DNA of 64,000 nt from Pelecanus crispus (GCF_030463565.1 NC_134649.1:34621044-34685043), one strand, 5' to 3'. Positions 15,236 through 32,929 are shown, counted from the first letter of the stretch. Translations and numbers: made by a program. Notes: generated from the sequence alone by a model not told the origin.

Positions 15236-17739
15236 CAACCGGCTGTGACGCTTCCGAAATGTCCGGCACCCAGTGCCCCGCTCTGGGGCAGCTTCTCTGG
15301 CTCTCGGCCCATTTCCCCAGCATCCCCAGTTGCTGGGCTCTATTGCTCCCCACATCCTACTGGAAAGCCAGGCATGGGGCCGGCAGCATTTTTCCTCGAG
15401 CGGGCAAAGAGGTACGGGGTACCAGATGCATGAGGGATGCTCTGGCAGCTATCCCTCAGGAGGGTGCCAGGGCCCCACTCTGCTGGGGGACCCCTGCTTG
15501 CAGGGGGACCCAGGGAACCTGCCAGCCCATAGGGGACAATCCCATGCATGCAGGGCCCAAGGCTCTCCGGGCCATGAGCTGCCCTCCATCAGCTTCCCGA
15601 GCCCCGGGGACCCCCATCCCACAGGGAGCTCAGCATCCTGCGCTGCAGCCTCCCAGGCTCCCCAGTGATGAGGAGGAAGCCCAGGTAGCTCCCAGAGCCT
15701 CCGAGGAGGCACAAGGTGATGCCAGCAGTGCAGGACAGCTGCGCTGGGCTGCCCTACACCCCAAAACCCACCTGGCCCAGGCGCAGGGCCAGACCCCCAG
15801 CCAAACGCCAGGTCCAGGGCTGAGCCGCAGCTGGGGCAGGCGGTTAATTTTTAGCAGAGCAGGAGCAGGGCCCCGGTGTGGGGCGGTGCAAAGAAATGTG
15901 GGGCAGCGTTGGAGGGTCCACAGTGCCTGGGGAGGGGCGTCTCCCGTTCAAACCTGAGATTCCCAGCAAGCTGTCATGAGCACGGAGCCGGCTGGGGGAG
16001 CCCCGGGGGGGCTGGGCACGCTGCCCGGGGCCTGGGCGGCGGGGCAGCAGATGGCTGGGGAGCTGGGGACCGGGGAGCAGGGGAGGACCGGGGACGCCTT
16101 TCAGCCCAGATGACTGTAACATCCTTGTTTAAAAGATATAAATAACTGGGCCAAAAACAGCCGTGGCCACAGCCGTGTCCCTCCTTTCCCCAGGGGGCAG
16201 TGGTCGGTCCAGCGCCGGCCCAGGAGCAGATATGGCTTGCGTGGCCCCAGTGAAGCCGCGCTCCGCTCCGGCTTCCCGTGGGAGGCACTGGCAGGGCCCT
16301 GCTGGGCCCCCACCCTTGCCGGGGTGACTGGCGGTCCCAGGGCCAGACGGCAGCACAGGGTCCCGCCGGGTGTGATCCGGCCACGAGGAGGAGAGGGATA
16401 AAGGCCCTTTCATGGCCCGCCAGGGAAAAGGATTCAGCAGGAGAAGCGCAAAAGGACGTGCCAGCGCTCAGGACTGAGGCTGCCATGTCCCCCAGCACTA
16501 GGGTCCCCAAGCTGCTGCAGCGGTGGGACGCAGGGGGTGGCTGCCCCAACCAGGGGGCAGCCGGGGAGCACTGGGTGCCGGGGTCCCAGCGGGCACCCCC
16601 GTTACCTGCCGGCATCGCCCAGCCTTGCTCTTGGCTGGGCTGAGCCTGGCACTGTTTCAGGCCGGGCAGTGCTCGCATGGTGGCCCCCTCCATGGTTGGG
16701 AAAGCCCTGGGGCAGCTGCCCCTCTCCCTCCCCTCCGAGCTGGCCGACAATTGGCTGCCTGGGGGACGCCGGCCTTGATCCGCATGGCTGGCCGTCCCCA
16801 TGGCCAAGCAAACAGAGAGGAAAACAGCCCCGGACAGCCCCCGCCGCTGCCAGCATGCAGCCAGGCACCGGCACCCCCTGGCACTCCCATCCCCGGGACC
16901 CCCGCCACCAAGCAGAGCTGGCAGCACCACCCTGCCTGGCGATGCCGGGGGGTTAACAGTACCAACCCACCTGCCCCACAGCCAGGAAGGAGCCCAGGGG
17001 CTGCAGGAGCTGAGGCCGGGAAGAGGGAGCGGGAGCCGGCAGCAGCACCCACCACGCTGGCGGAGGGGCTGTGCCGGGGCGGCCAGCGCAGCGGGGAAAG
17101 TGCCGAGGCACAGCCGGGGTGGCCCCACAACCACTGGCCGTGGTGGCAGTCCCTCCCTGCCCAGTCCAGGGGTCGGCTCGCCCAGTTCAGCGCTGTTTGC
17201 CGTGGGGCTGGGCCAGTCCCGGGGGCCTGTGGGCCAGCCACGGCCAGCCAGTTGATGGCGGGCAGCCAGCATGCGGCAGGGGCACGTGCCCCAGCCCTGC
17301 CCAGCTGCCCCACGTGCTCCCCCCATAGCCCAATTCCCTGAAACCCTTCCCACGGTGCTTCATGGAAATTCCCCCCCTGGACCCGTTCCTGCAGCTCCCC
17401 CATCAGAGGGGCACCCCCGCTCCTGCCGGAGGCCTGGGAGACGCGGGAGGCTGGCTCTGCTCCCATTTCCCATTTCCCCCCGGCTCTGGTCCCATTTCCC
17501 ATTTCCCCCCAGCGCACCCCATGCCACCCAAAGCCCCCCCCCAGCCTGCTTCACGGCACCCCAGGACCCCTACCCTGCCTGCAGGCAGTAGGTCCCACCC
17601 GTCACCATCACTGGGCTGGGCTGGCTGGAGGAAGCATGGCCGGGATGGGCATGAGGGCCACCGCCACCAGCAGCCGTGTTCGCGGTGGCACCACGGCCAG
17701 GGTGGGGATGGGGACACGGGCCTCCAGCCGCCCTCCCGG

Positions 17740-18640
17740 CACTGCAGCTCCGGCTGGGCCTCGGGGAGGACGGTGCGCGGGCCTCGGGGAGGACGGTGCG
17801 CGGGCCTCGGGGAGGACGGTGCGCGGGCGCCGGGGCACAGGTGGCCGCTCCAGCTCCGCCGGCTCTGCCGAGAGCGCTGCCCGCTGCCCACCCTGCCGCC
17901 GGCAAGGTGAGCACGGTGCCGTGGCCGCCACCCGCCCCGCCGCCGGCCAGCCGCTCCCGGTTCCCGCCGGCCCAAGCGACCGGCACGCTGCCGGTGACCC
18001 CGCACCCCGCCCACGCGGCGCCGCCGCCATCCCGTGACGGCGTGGGCAGGGGGAGCCTGCCCGCCCCCGCACCCACCCCGGCCCCGCTGCTCGACGGGAG
18101 CGCGGCCGGGCCGCCTGCGCCGCGACCGGCGACGGCCCTGTCCCGCCGGCCGGGGCACGGCAGGGAGAGGGACAGGAGCCCTGGCACCGGAGCGCCCGCG
18201 GCAGCCCCGCAGCAGCACCGGGCTGCCCCACGCCAGGCCCAGCCCGCCCCGCATCGGGGCCAGGCTGCCCCACGCCGGCCTCTGGCTGCCCCACGCCGGC
18301 CCCGCTCCCCGCTCCCACCGCCGTGGGCCCGGCCCGGCCACGTCCCGGCTCGTCCCCGCCCCGGCCCGGCCGCGCGGGCCCCGACCGCCCTCTGACGGCA
18401 GCCGGCGGCGCGGCCGGGCCTCGGCCTGCACCGGGCCGCCCCGGGCCCCGCCCCGGCCCACTCGTGTGACCCCAGGCCCGTGGCCCCCCCCAGGCCCGTG
18501 CCTGCCCGAAAGCCGCCCCTCCCCACATGCCCTCTTCCCCCCTTGCCCGCCGCCCCGCAGCGCTGCTGCCCCGCGTCCCCGTGCCGGGGGGCCGGCCGCC
18601 GGCCCTGCCGCCCCCGCCCCGCCCTGACACCTGCGGAGGG
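17740..18640. promoter_or_regulatory. Orphan CpG island
   Basis: About 900 bases extremely rich in CpG, including three 23-bp copies at 17761-17829 and repeated GCTGCCCCACGCCGGCC-type units near 18230-18300. It is far from any gene start I can call: SEMA3B's promoter is 7 kb to the right and SLC38A3's is 6.5 kb to the left. Long open frames occur in all three minus-strand frames because stop codons are rare in such composition. It may be the promoter of an unrecognised or noncoding transcript. Confidence 0.45.
17761..17829. repeat. Three direct 23-bp repeats
   Basis: The unit beginning TCGGGGAGGACGGTGCGCGG is repeated three times head to tail, starting at 17761, 17784 and 17807, inside the orphan CpG island. 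The near-perfect identity implies recent amplification. Confidence 0.85.
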
Positions 18641-21600
18641 GAGGGGGCTGCTGCCCATCCCTGCGGCCAGGCAGGAAGGGTGCAGGCAGGGGCCTGGCAG
18701 CACCCCCCCCCCCAAGCTCTCCCTCCCGGAGGTGGGTGCTGGCCCCTCGGGGGTGGCCGCAGAGGGGACTCGGGGTGCCCCTGGCACCCCGGCGAGCTGC
18801 TCGCCCCGCCACAGGGCAGCCCTGGCCCCTCTCGGCCTCTCCTGCGGGCAGGGGTGGCTGTGCCGCCCAGTGCCTCCCCCGTGGGGGTCACCCGCACCCT
18901 AGGCCCAAAAGATCCCCGTGAAGCTCAACGTCGCACGGTTCCCCGTGGCCGTGCACGGCACCACATGGCACAGCATGGTGTGCCATGCAGCCGCACCCCC
19001 ATCAGCTCCGGGACGTGCTGGCCTGCAGCCATGCGGGCAAGAGCCTGGCTCTGCACGGGCAACGTCCCAGGCTCCGTGTCCCCCCAGCCCCTCTCCTCCC
19101 GCGTGGGGCACAGCTCCCAGGGAGGGAGGCTGGGGCTGGGCACGTCCCCTGGTGCAGCCGGTTCTGGCAGAGCCTCCGGGATCCCCTGCTCCCCTCCACG
19201 GCAGGAGCAGCTCAGCTGGCGTGGGCTGCCCAGGCCCAGCTGGGTTTGCCTATCTCCATGGCTGGAGGCTCCACAGCCTCTGGGGCAGCCATGCTAGCAC
19301 CTGGCCACTGTTGCAGAAAAAAAGCCCCATTTTCATGCCTTCAGATGGAATTTCCTGTGCTGTTTTTTTATTAAATCAGTGCCCATTGCCATCCGTGCTG
19401 GTGGGCACTGCAGAGCAGAGCCCAGCTCCCTCGCCCTCACACCCTGCCAGCGGGCAGCTGAGCTGAGCCTGAGCTTCCCTTTCGGAGACAGGGGCAGGCA
19501 TGGGTGGTGGGTCAGCCTCCCTCCTCCGGGGACGGGATTTTTCCCATCCCAGCCCAGTGTGCTGCCCACTCCGCTCCTTCCAGCTGAAGTCACCCTGGCA
19601 TGTCCGGCCACAAGGCAGACCTTTCTTCTCCCTCCTGCCCCAGCCGCGCAGCTCCTGACGGGATAAAACCACTGCATCCCCATCTCCCAGTGTGCCGGGT
19701 GGGCGAGAAGAGCCGTGCGGCTCTAACCGCCCCAGCCCGGCCGAGAGCTCGTTACATATTTACCCCGCATTAATGAGGCGGCACAGGCTGCTCCCGGCCT
19801 TTGGACCACAGGGATGCTTCGCAGGCAGCCACTCAGCCCCATGGCCCCAGCGGGGCAGGGCTCTGGGGGTCCCACGGGGTGAGTCCTGGGCACAGGCACA
19901 GCAGCAGCAGCCATGTCCCCTTCCTCCTCCTCCAGCCCCACTGGGCAGGGCTTTGCAGGAGCAGATAAGGCAGGGGGACTGCAACGAGCGCCTTTGCCCT
20001 GGCACCCCTCCAGGCAGGGACAGGACCAAGCAGACAGGAAGGGGTCCTTGGGGACGTTGTGATGTTCCGCGGCTGCGATTGGGGATCCAGAGCTCACCTG
20101 CGCCTCTCCTGCCTTCCCAGCGCAGGCAAAGGGGGTGGTGGCACCCCGGGGAGCACTGGGGTCCTGAGGGGCTGTCCCCGAGTGGCCGGCTGGGTCGCTG
20201 GGTGCATGGGGAGGACACGGGACACAGTCGCCTTTTGTTGGTGCCGGCCCCGGGAGCAGGGACCAGGGCTTTGCGTCCCCTCCCTCCGCCCCCGCTGCCG
20301 GCAGGACTGGCGCCCGGCACCAGGGATTTGGGGTTTAAAGAGCAGGCGGCAGCCGCAGCCCCAGCTCACCCACCGGGCGAGGAGGCAGGCGAGCTCCAGC
20401 AGACCCCACACACCGTAGCAGGTGAGACAGCGGCCGCGGGGCATCGGGCTGCCCTGCCGAAGGGGGGCTGTGAGGTCCGGGGCTGGGGCAGTGGAGCTCT
20501 CCAAGGGGCATGACAGGTCCCGATGTCCCCTCAGTGGATGCTGGGTGCCAGCGGGCTCGGACACGGTCCCGAGAGGGAAGTGGGGGCAACGCCGGGCACG
20601 CACTGCGTCCTTGTCCCCATCACCCCGTGGCTGAGTGGGGACCCCCGAGCCCTCTCCCAGCCGGGGCAGCCAGGGCCAGCACAGCCACGTTGGGGGGCTT
20701 CCCAAGCGATGCCCCCTCCCCAGGGCGCTGGTTTATGGGAAAGGGGGGTTTACCCAGTGCCCTCCCACCCCTGGCTCCTCCACCATGCTTGCCAGCTCGG
20801 CCCTGGGCAGGGCTTGCCCTGGCTGGCACCTGGGAGAGCTCTGAGCCGTTCAGGGAAGAGGGGAGCCCAATGCCGGGCACCGGGCTGGGCAGGAGTGGGA
20901 GCTGGGCCGGCAGACAAGGCCCTATTGTGCTGCGCAGGGGCCGCCGGCTCGCCCATCAATAGCCGCATTATGCTCGGTGGTGGCCCCCCAGCCTTCCCAG
21001 CCGCTGCGGCTCTGCGGGAGCTCCGTGGGAGGCAATCTGAAGTGGCTGTTGTGTTGGGGGGCCGGGGTGAGAGAAGGAGGGTGGGCAGGCCAGGGTGCCA
21101 GGACCACCCCCTGCCACCGCCTGGCTGGGTGCTGCTGGGTGCTGTGGCAGCGGGATGCTGTGCTCCCCTGTGCCACCAGCTTTGGGGACAAGATGCCCTG
21201 GATGGGGAGCAGGCAGGCTCAGGGGGCACCCGGGCACCCGTGTCCCCGCTCCCCTGCCCTCGCCATCCCGCCTGGCATCGCCCATGCCCAAGGTGGCCAG
21301 GGCCAGGCTGCGCTGCCAGGTGCTGCCCAGGGGCAGGGGACAAGCAAGTGGGCAGCGAGGGGCTGACATCAGCCTCGGGCACAGATGCCACCAGGCCAGT
21401 GGGAGCAGATGAACAGTGCCGCGTGCTTCCCAGAGAGACACACCCTGGCTAAAATTACCGACCCCGTGGCAGGGACGCCAGCCTATTTTTAAAGGCTGGA
21501 GGAGCTGGATGCCACTGGTTGGTGTGGCACAGAGCAGGGCTGGAGGGGCTGGGGCAGGGCAGCAGGCAGGGGGGCTCAGCCAGCATTTCTCCTGCCCTCC

Positions 21601-24439
21601 TGCTGGGACGGGGAGAGGGCCGGGACGGTGGCAGAGAGCCTGCATGCCATGTTCCACGTGCCATGGCTCCGCTGAGGCTCCTGCCCCACTGGGGTGGTTT
21701 TGAGGACCTTCAAGCTCAGAGGTTTTCAGTGCATAGGATGCAGCCCCTCTGCCTTCCCTGGAGCCTGGCTGCCAGCAGCCACGAAGCTGAGGGCGGACAG
21801 TCACCCCAGGGCAGCAGGATGGGACCCTAGAAGCCCAGGATCCCTCCCTTTCCCAAAAAGCCATTGCGCTGCTCTGGGAGGATGAATGCCTCCTTCTTCA
21901 TCACCACCCCAAAGGTTCACCCTGCACCCCACAGCTCGGTCACACAGCAGGGACACCCAACGATGGCACCCTGGACATGCTCAGGCACCAGGGTGCGCCC
22001 AGCACCCCACATCACCTGGGCACCCGGCTCAGCCCGGAGCAGGGTGGGGACAATTAAAAAGGGATTAGCTGGGCTACACCAGCATGGCGCTGCCGGGAGC
22101 CGGTACCTAATCCGGGCAGGAATGTGCTGGGGCCACGCGGGTCCCTGCTGCGGGGTTCTTGCACCAGCGTGTTGTGATGGGGGGATGGATGTAGGGTCGG
22201 GGGGGGTGTATCCATAGATGGGGTGTGAGCCCTGAGCTGGTGTCCCCCTGGGACATCGCCACCACACCGTGCTACAAGGATGCAGCTGGCTTGGGCGCGT
22301 TTGCTTGCCACCAGCCTCGGCCCTCGCACTGGCACGCTTGGCACTCCATGGGCTCTGTCCACTGCCTGGCACACCCTCACCTTGCACCAGGGACATGGTG
22401 GCCACCCGAGGCTTGATGCCAGCCTGTGGCCCGACACCATGTGCCACAGGGACATGCAGCCACTCTCCTGCCTTGGTGCACAGCTGAGCCAGGTGTGCCA
22501 GCGAGGAGACACCGGTACACCCATCAAAGCGGCAATGGAGAGATCCCCGCACTGTTCATGGCACAGCAAGGCTCATCTCGCCCCCCTGGAAAAGCCACAG
22601 GCTGCTAGTGGGGAGCTGGGCTTGGGACAGGGAGTCAGCCTGGCTGGGGATGGAGGAGCCACGCAGGCAGCCAGCGAGGGGCCCTGTGCCGGGGGGACAC
22701 CTAAAGGAGTCCTAAAGCGATATCTTTAGTGCCATCGCAAACCACTGAGGGCTTTTTGGGGTGGCCAGGCCCATGGGGGTACCAGCTCGAGGAGGGTATC
22801 CCCATGCCTGGGCCATGGGTGCAGGCTGGGGTGAGGATGCCTCTTCTCCCTCTGCTCCCTCCTCTTCCCCCGGCAAGCCAGCAGTGTCACTGGGAGTGCT
22901 GGCAAAGGCCACCCCACTGCACAAGCACGTCTCTTGGCTGGGGAGCAGGGCTGTGCCAAGCCCAGGCGGCATGGGGACATCTATGGCACCTTTTGGCACA
23001 ATGCAGCCCACCTTGTCCCCGTGGGTTTTGGCCAGCCCTGGCCATGATGGCTCCAAGGGGGCGGAGGGATGCTCCCCAGCCCCCGGGGAGACAGGTGCCA
23101 CCCTGCGGCCGCCTCATTCTGCGTCACCCCACAGGTCCCTGTGGCATCACCAGATCCCTCCCGGCGAGGCACCACCCCTGCTTGGGGTGCAGGATTTGTC
23201 CCCATCCCAGTGGCTAGCAGGTGCCCATCCCAGCCCATCTGCCTCTGTGCAGGCTCTCCAGCAGCTGCTGGTCCTGGTCACCCATCTGATGGCATGGATA
23301 CATCCCGTGCCGTGCCAGCTCACCCGCCGGCACAGGAGGTGTGGGAGTCCTTGGCCACTGCCTGCCGCCGCGCCACCCCCAGGAGCCCTGTGGAGGCGGA
23401 GAGGAGCCGTTTCCTACCGCAAACACTGCTGGGGGCTCGGGCGCTGCCGGTAGAGCTACCGATGCTCGCCAGAGCCGGAACTGCCAGGGGAGATTTGGCC
23501 GAGGCAGCAATCCCCGGGTGCGGATCCGCCAGCGGCAAGGAAGGGATCAAAGAGCGAAGGTGCTGGCACCTGCTCGCGCTGCCGGCGGTGACACCCCCGC
23601 GCTGGCGGGGAGCCAGGCCACCGGTGACACGCCTGCGCTGGCGGGGAGCCAGGCCACCGGCACCCCACTGCGCCACGCTCCGCAGGGCTGGCAGCGAGCG
23701 CAGGGATGAGGGCAGAATGCTGGTGGCGATGCCAATCCCAGCTGGGGACTGTCGCCGCATCAGCACCCAGTGGCTTCAGCACTTGCCAGGAACACCCGGC
23801 GGGGCGGGAAGGGGTGGCCGGCGGGCGACGTGGCGCATCCCTCCCGCGCCGTTTTTTCCGGGATGGAAGCCCGGCCCTTCTGACGCTTGATGGTTTCTCC
23901 AGGCAGAGCTGCTGCCGGCGAGGTCCCCGCAGGGCTCTGGGGCCGGGGTGACGGTGACGCCACCCGGCCACCTCACCACACAGACCGGGAGCGGCGCCGG
24001 GTGGAAAGGTCCCAGCTGGGTGGAGGGAAACTGAGGCACGGTGCTGGCACAGCAAAGGAAGGTACCCACTGTGCAGGGTTGGGCGCGACATCCCATGGGG
24101 ACAGCAGGCTGGGACAGTGGGGACAGGGACGCCGTGCCCAAGCCTGTGGGGGCCATCCAGCCCAAAGTCCCGCCACAGCGCCTGGGCAAAGTCTTGCAGC
24201 AGGGTGACCCCAGCTGTACTGGTGCCAGCGGCTCCCCTGCCACCCGTCCCCTCGCCGTCCCCATCCCCCTCACCGCCCGTGATGCTGGGCTGGCGCTTGG
24301 CACCGTGGCACGACCGGAAAGGGAATGGGTGGTGGTGCTGGGGCAGAGGGTGCTGCCAGCGTGCCGGTGCACCCGGGTCAGCAGCAGGAGGGTTACCGTC
24401 AGCGAGACGGAAGGGCATTGCTGGGGCACCTTGCCTGGC

Positions 24440-24780
24440 ACGGCTCCTCCTGCCTGCTGCTGGCCTGCCTGTGCCTGCCTGCATGGCTCCCACTGCCTGC
24501 TGAACTCGCTGCCTGCCTGTGCCAGCTGTCTACCTGCACCTGCACCTGACCCGCCTGCACCCACTGCCAGGCTGCCGGCACCTGCTGCCAGCCTGCCTGC
24601 ACCCGCTGCTGGCCTGCCTGCACCTGCTGCCGGCCTGCCTGCACTCACTGCCAGCCCACCTGCACCCGCTGCCTGCTGGCACCCGCTGCCTGCCTGCACC
24701 CCCCACCTCCCCACTCACCCTGCACCTGCCTGCACCCGCTGCTGCCTGCCTGCACTCCCTGCCTCCCCGCTCGCGCTGGA
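24440..24780. repeat. Degenerate CTGCCTGC / CACCTGCTGCC repeat
   Basis: Roughly 340 bases of imperfect units mixing CTGCCTGCA, CCCGCTGC and CACCTGC. They yield cysteine/proline/leucine-rich frames on plus and glutamine/glycine-rich frames on minus that are not genes. Confidence 0.6.
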
Positions 24781-25284
24781 CCTGCCTTCCTGGACTCCTG
24801 CACCCGCAGGTAGGGGCAGCCAGAGGCACGGGGGGGGACAAGGCAGGGGGTGGCCCCCAGGGCAGCCCGTGTCCCCCCCTGCCCCGAGCCCTGCGCGCCG
24901 TGGCGCGCGTGGCCCTGCTGCCGGCACCGCTCGGCACTTGCTATTCTTGGCAGCGGTGGCTGGAAAATGGGAGGCAGCGGAGGAATTTTGTTTGCTTCGG
25001 GCTGGGCCTGGGCCAGACATCTGGGCTGCAGCTGAGCGGGGTGCAGGACCGGCCCCCCGCCGCCCCCGCCACGGCCCCCGGTGCCCCCGGCATGGCCCCA
25101 GCACACCCCGGCACAGCCCCCGGCACCCCACGGCCGGGCAGGCAGCAGCTGGCCGGCAGCTGCCCACGCCAGGGACGAGGCAGCCCGGCCACTCGTGTGC
25201 TGAGCGTGGCGTGCTCAGCTCTGCCCCGGGGGCGGCGGGTGTCACCGCGGGCGTCACCGCGGGCCAGGTGGGGTAGCGGCACGG

Positions 25285-25650
25285 GTGTGTGTGTGCGTGC
25301 GTGCGTGCGTGTGTGTGTGAGTGTGCCCGGCTGATGTCGCACGCTTGTGTTTGCATGTGAGCATCGGCGGGTGTGTTTGCACGTGCCTGAGTGTGCCTGG
25401 GTGTTTTCGCACGCGCGTGCTTCCTGCACACGCCTGTTTGCACGTCTGTGAGCGTGCAAGCGTGCGCACTCACGTGGGTGAGCGTGCAAGCGTGTGTGAG
25501 CGTGTTTGCACGTGGAGGGGGGGGGGAGGGAGGGTGCCTGGGTGTTTGCCCGTGCGTCCCTTTGCACGCGCGCGCGTGTGTGTGTTTGCACACGAGCGTG
25601 CGTATGCACGCGTGTTCGCACGCGCGTGTGCGTGTGCGCGTGCCCCCCCC
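25285..25650. repeat. Alternating purine-pyrimidine (GTGTGC) tract upstream of SEMA3B
   Basis: Long runs of GT, GTGC and CACGCGCG alternation extend for about 360 bases and end at the C/G homopolymers flanking the SEMA3B CpG island. Such DNA can adopt Z form (established for alternating GT/GC). Any regulatory effect on SEMA3B is inference. Confidence 0.7.
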
Positions 25651-25654
25651 CCCC

Positions 25655-25770
25655 CCCGGGGCCGTGCCGCGCCCCCCGCCGCCCCGCCCCGCCCCGCCGG
25701 GGCCGCCCCGCTCCCGCCCGGCGGACGCGGAGGGCGGGGTCGGGCCGGGCCGAGCCGAGCCGGGAGCCAG
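25655..25770 (+). promoter_or_regulatory. SEMA3B: SEMA3B CpG-island promoter and putative untranslated first exon
   Basis: Clustered GC boxes (CCGCCCCGCCCCGCCCCGCC) precede a stretch ending in a good donor, GGGAGCCAG followed by GTGCGT at 25771. The first coding exon begins at an acceptor at 27537/27538, so a noncoding first exon is expected. I see no TATA box. The start point is not resolved. Confidence 0.4.
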
Positions 25771-27537
25771 GTGCGTGCCCGGGGCCGGGCAGGGTGCGGG
25801 GGCCGGCGGGGCCGGGGGGCTGCCGGGGCCGGGGTCTCTGCGCTGCCGTCTGGGCTCTGCCCGGGCCGGCGGCGGGGGGCTGGGGGGGGGGCTGGGTCTG
25901 CCCGGGCCGGCGGCGGGGGGCTGGGGGGGGGGGGCTGGGTCTGCCCGGGCCGGCGGCGGGAGGCTGGGGGCGCGGCTGGGTCCGTGCCGGGGCTGGCCCC
26001 GGAGGGCTGGAGGGGTTGGCCCCGGGGGTCTCGGGGGCTGGATCTGCCAGTGCCGGCGCCGGGGGTCTCCGGTGTTGCCGCTGCCGCCCGCCCCCCCGCA
26101 ACCTGCCCCCCGCCCCCGTGCCAGCATCAGACCGGGGCAGCCGGCGGGGGGGGTCCGTGCCCGGGGCTCCGCCTCGGCCCCTCCGGCGGGCGCTGGCAGG
26201 TGCCGGGCAGGCAGGAGGGCCCCCGGTGCCCCCGCCACGGCCCTCACTCGCCGGCAGCCGGGGGGGGGGGGCTGGCAGAGCCCGGCGGGTCCCCCGCCTC
26301 GTCCCGGCGCCTCTGGAAATGCAATTAGCGCCTGCCGCCCTCGCACCAGGCCGCCGGGCAGCCCAGCCCCGCGGCACCGCGCCCGGCCGGGGCCCCTGCC
26401 CGCTGCCTGCCGCCTGCCCGGGACCCGCTCCCCACCCTGCCAGCCCCGGAGGGGGCGGCCCCTGCCCGCAGGAGCCCAGGGCAAGCCCCGGCCCAGCCAT
26501 GCCAGGCAGCAGGCAGACGTGCCCAGATCTGTGCCGGGCACTGCCACGCACGCGTGCTCCCCTGGCCCGGCACCCACCACAGCCTGGCTCACGCCGTGCC
26601 TGAGCGGGGGTGGCAGAGCCTGGGGCGATTGCAGAGAGCCCCGGTGTCCTGATGAGCCCCGGTGGCTGCAGCATGGGTGAAACCCCTCGGCTGCGCCGGG
26701 GGCTGATGACCGGCGTGGCTGGGCTCGTGGTTCGCACGCAGTGTGGCGAGGTGCCGGCTGGCACGTCCTGGCTGCCTACAGCTGCCCGGGGCTGCCGGTG
26801 TGGCCGGCGGGCGAGGTGAGGAGCTGCGTGTTGGCACAATGCTGGCGATAACCATCGCCTCCCACTCCCTGAGGGAGAGTGTGCCGGTGCCGGAGCCAGA
26901 GGAGCTCTTCCCCTACCCCATGGTGGGCACCCGTGAGGGTGGTGGGCATGCCAGCATGGGCCCCTCGGGGGGATGTGGGCGCCTGTTTGGCCAGAGACCC
27001 CCCCAAGCCCAGCTCCTGTTCGCAGGGTGGTACAAGACGGGCCAGGGGCCAAATGGCAGGGGCTGTACCAGTGGGGGAAACTGAGGCACGGGACCCCATG
27101 ACTCCCACCATGGCCAGCTTGCCTGGCGCTCTGGAGCCTGCTGCCTGTCCGGGGTGCCCTGTCCGGCTAGCACCAGCCTGGTGCTCGCCCCGTCCCTGCA
27201 GCACAGCTCTGTGCTTGCAGGCAGGAATGGGCAGAGCCCAGCACCCTCCTGCCTGCAGGGCTCGGGCAGGCATGGGGAGGGCTGGGTGCTGCTCGGCTGG
27301 GCTGCCTCAGTTTCCCCTCGGGCAGGAGCAGGAGGGCTGCTTCCGGAGCCCGTTTGGTTTGGGGTCGGATTAATGGGGGCTTAAAAACCGGGGAGTTAAA
27401 AACCCCAACCTGGGGTTGCCCTATGCCGATGCTTGGGGCTCTCCGGATCCTGTCGGCAGCGCCGGGGAGGGATCGTGGTCTGGGGGCTGTGGGGAGGGGG
27501 CTGTAACCCGAGCTCAGGTCTCACTTCTCTGCCCCAG
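25771..27537 (+). other. SEMA3B: SEMA3B first intron, with a small tandem repeat
   Basis: No coding exon is seen. Three copies of a roughly 42-base CpG-rich unit beginning CCCGGGCCGGCGGCGG lie at about 25860-25985. Very long minus-strand frames (600-700 codons) cross this area and the GT-rich tract to its left; they are composition artefacts without splice or family support. Confidence 0.5.
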
Positions 27538-27565
27538 TCGCGGGGCCGCCAGCCAGGACCTGGCC

Positions 27566-32365
<4,800 letters not shown>

Positions 32366-32929
32366 CCCTGGGGCCGGCCCCGGGTGCCGGGCTCTGCCTA
32401 GGAGCGGGGCTGCGGGCAGGGGCAAAGACCCCCGCCGGCCTCAGCTGCCCCGCCGGCAGCACCAGAGCTGGGTGCGGGCAGCGGCGGGGGGCTGCAGCTC
32501 CGGGGCCAGGAGGGCAGCCGGGCTGACCGCCCCTTCCCCCCGAGTGGTTGCCGGCCACCCGTGCCACCAGCTCCAGCACCAGCGGGGGGACCCAGCCAGC
32601 TGCCGGCACCGCAGAGTCACCGAAATATTTATTAACGACTGTTACAAATGAATGTAAACCTGCCCCAGCGGGGGGGCAGCAAGGCCAGGCTGTGCCCCCC
32701 CCCCAGCTATGGCACCGAGGGGGGAAGGGGCAGCAGGACCACCCTTAGGTCCTGGGGGGCTGCAGGTGGGAGCAGGACCCCGGATGGCCACGATGGCCGC
32801 TGGCAGGACACGGGGGGCCCGGCAGGAGGAGGGGTGCCCGGGGGGGAGATGTTGGGGGGCACGGAGGTGGTGCCCAGCGCCCCGGGTGCAGAGCAACGGC
32901 GTGGCGTGGGGCTTGTACTAATTGAGCAC

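Larger units (their letters stand above)
11600..25650. other. Intergenic region between SLC38A3 and SEMA3B without recognisable genes
   Basis: About 14 kb separates the divergent SLC38A3 and SEMA3B promoters. I checked frames on both strands and found no exon with a recognisable family. GNAI2, which sits between these genes in human, is not here. Notable contents are listed separately: AT-rich islands near 12.35-12.65 and 14.5-14.66 kb, an orphan CpG island at 17.74-18.64 kb, and a CTGCCTGC-rich repeat at 24.44-24.78 kb. Confidence 0.6.

Noticed and set aside
17403-18897. Three overlapping minus-strand frames of 400-470 codons
   Set aside because: All three frames are open at once in a CpG island, which reflects stop-codon scarcity at very high GC. 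The predicted proteins are Gly/Arg/Ala/Pro-rich and low in complexity.
24715-27052. Minus-strand frames of 625 and 703 codons opposite the SEMA3B promoter
   Set aside because: They cross GT/GC alternation, homopolymers and CpG-island repeats. No domain, no conservation signal and no promoter of their own.
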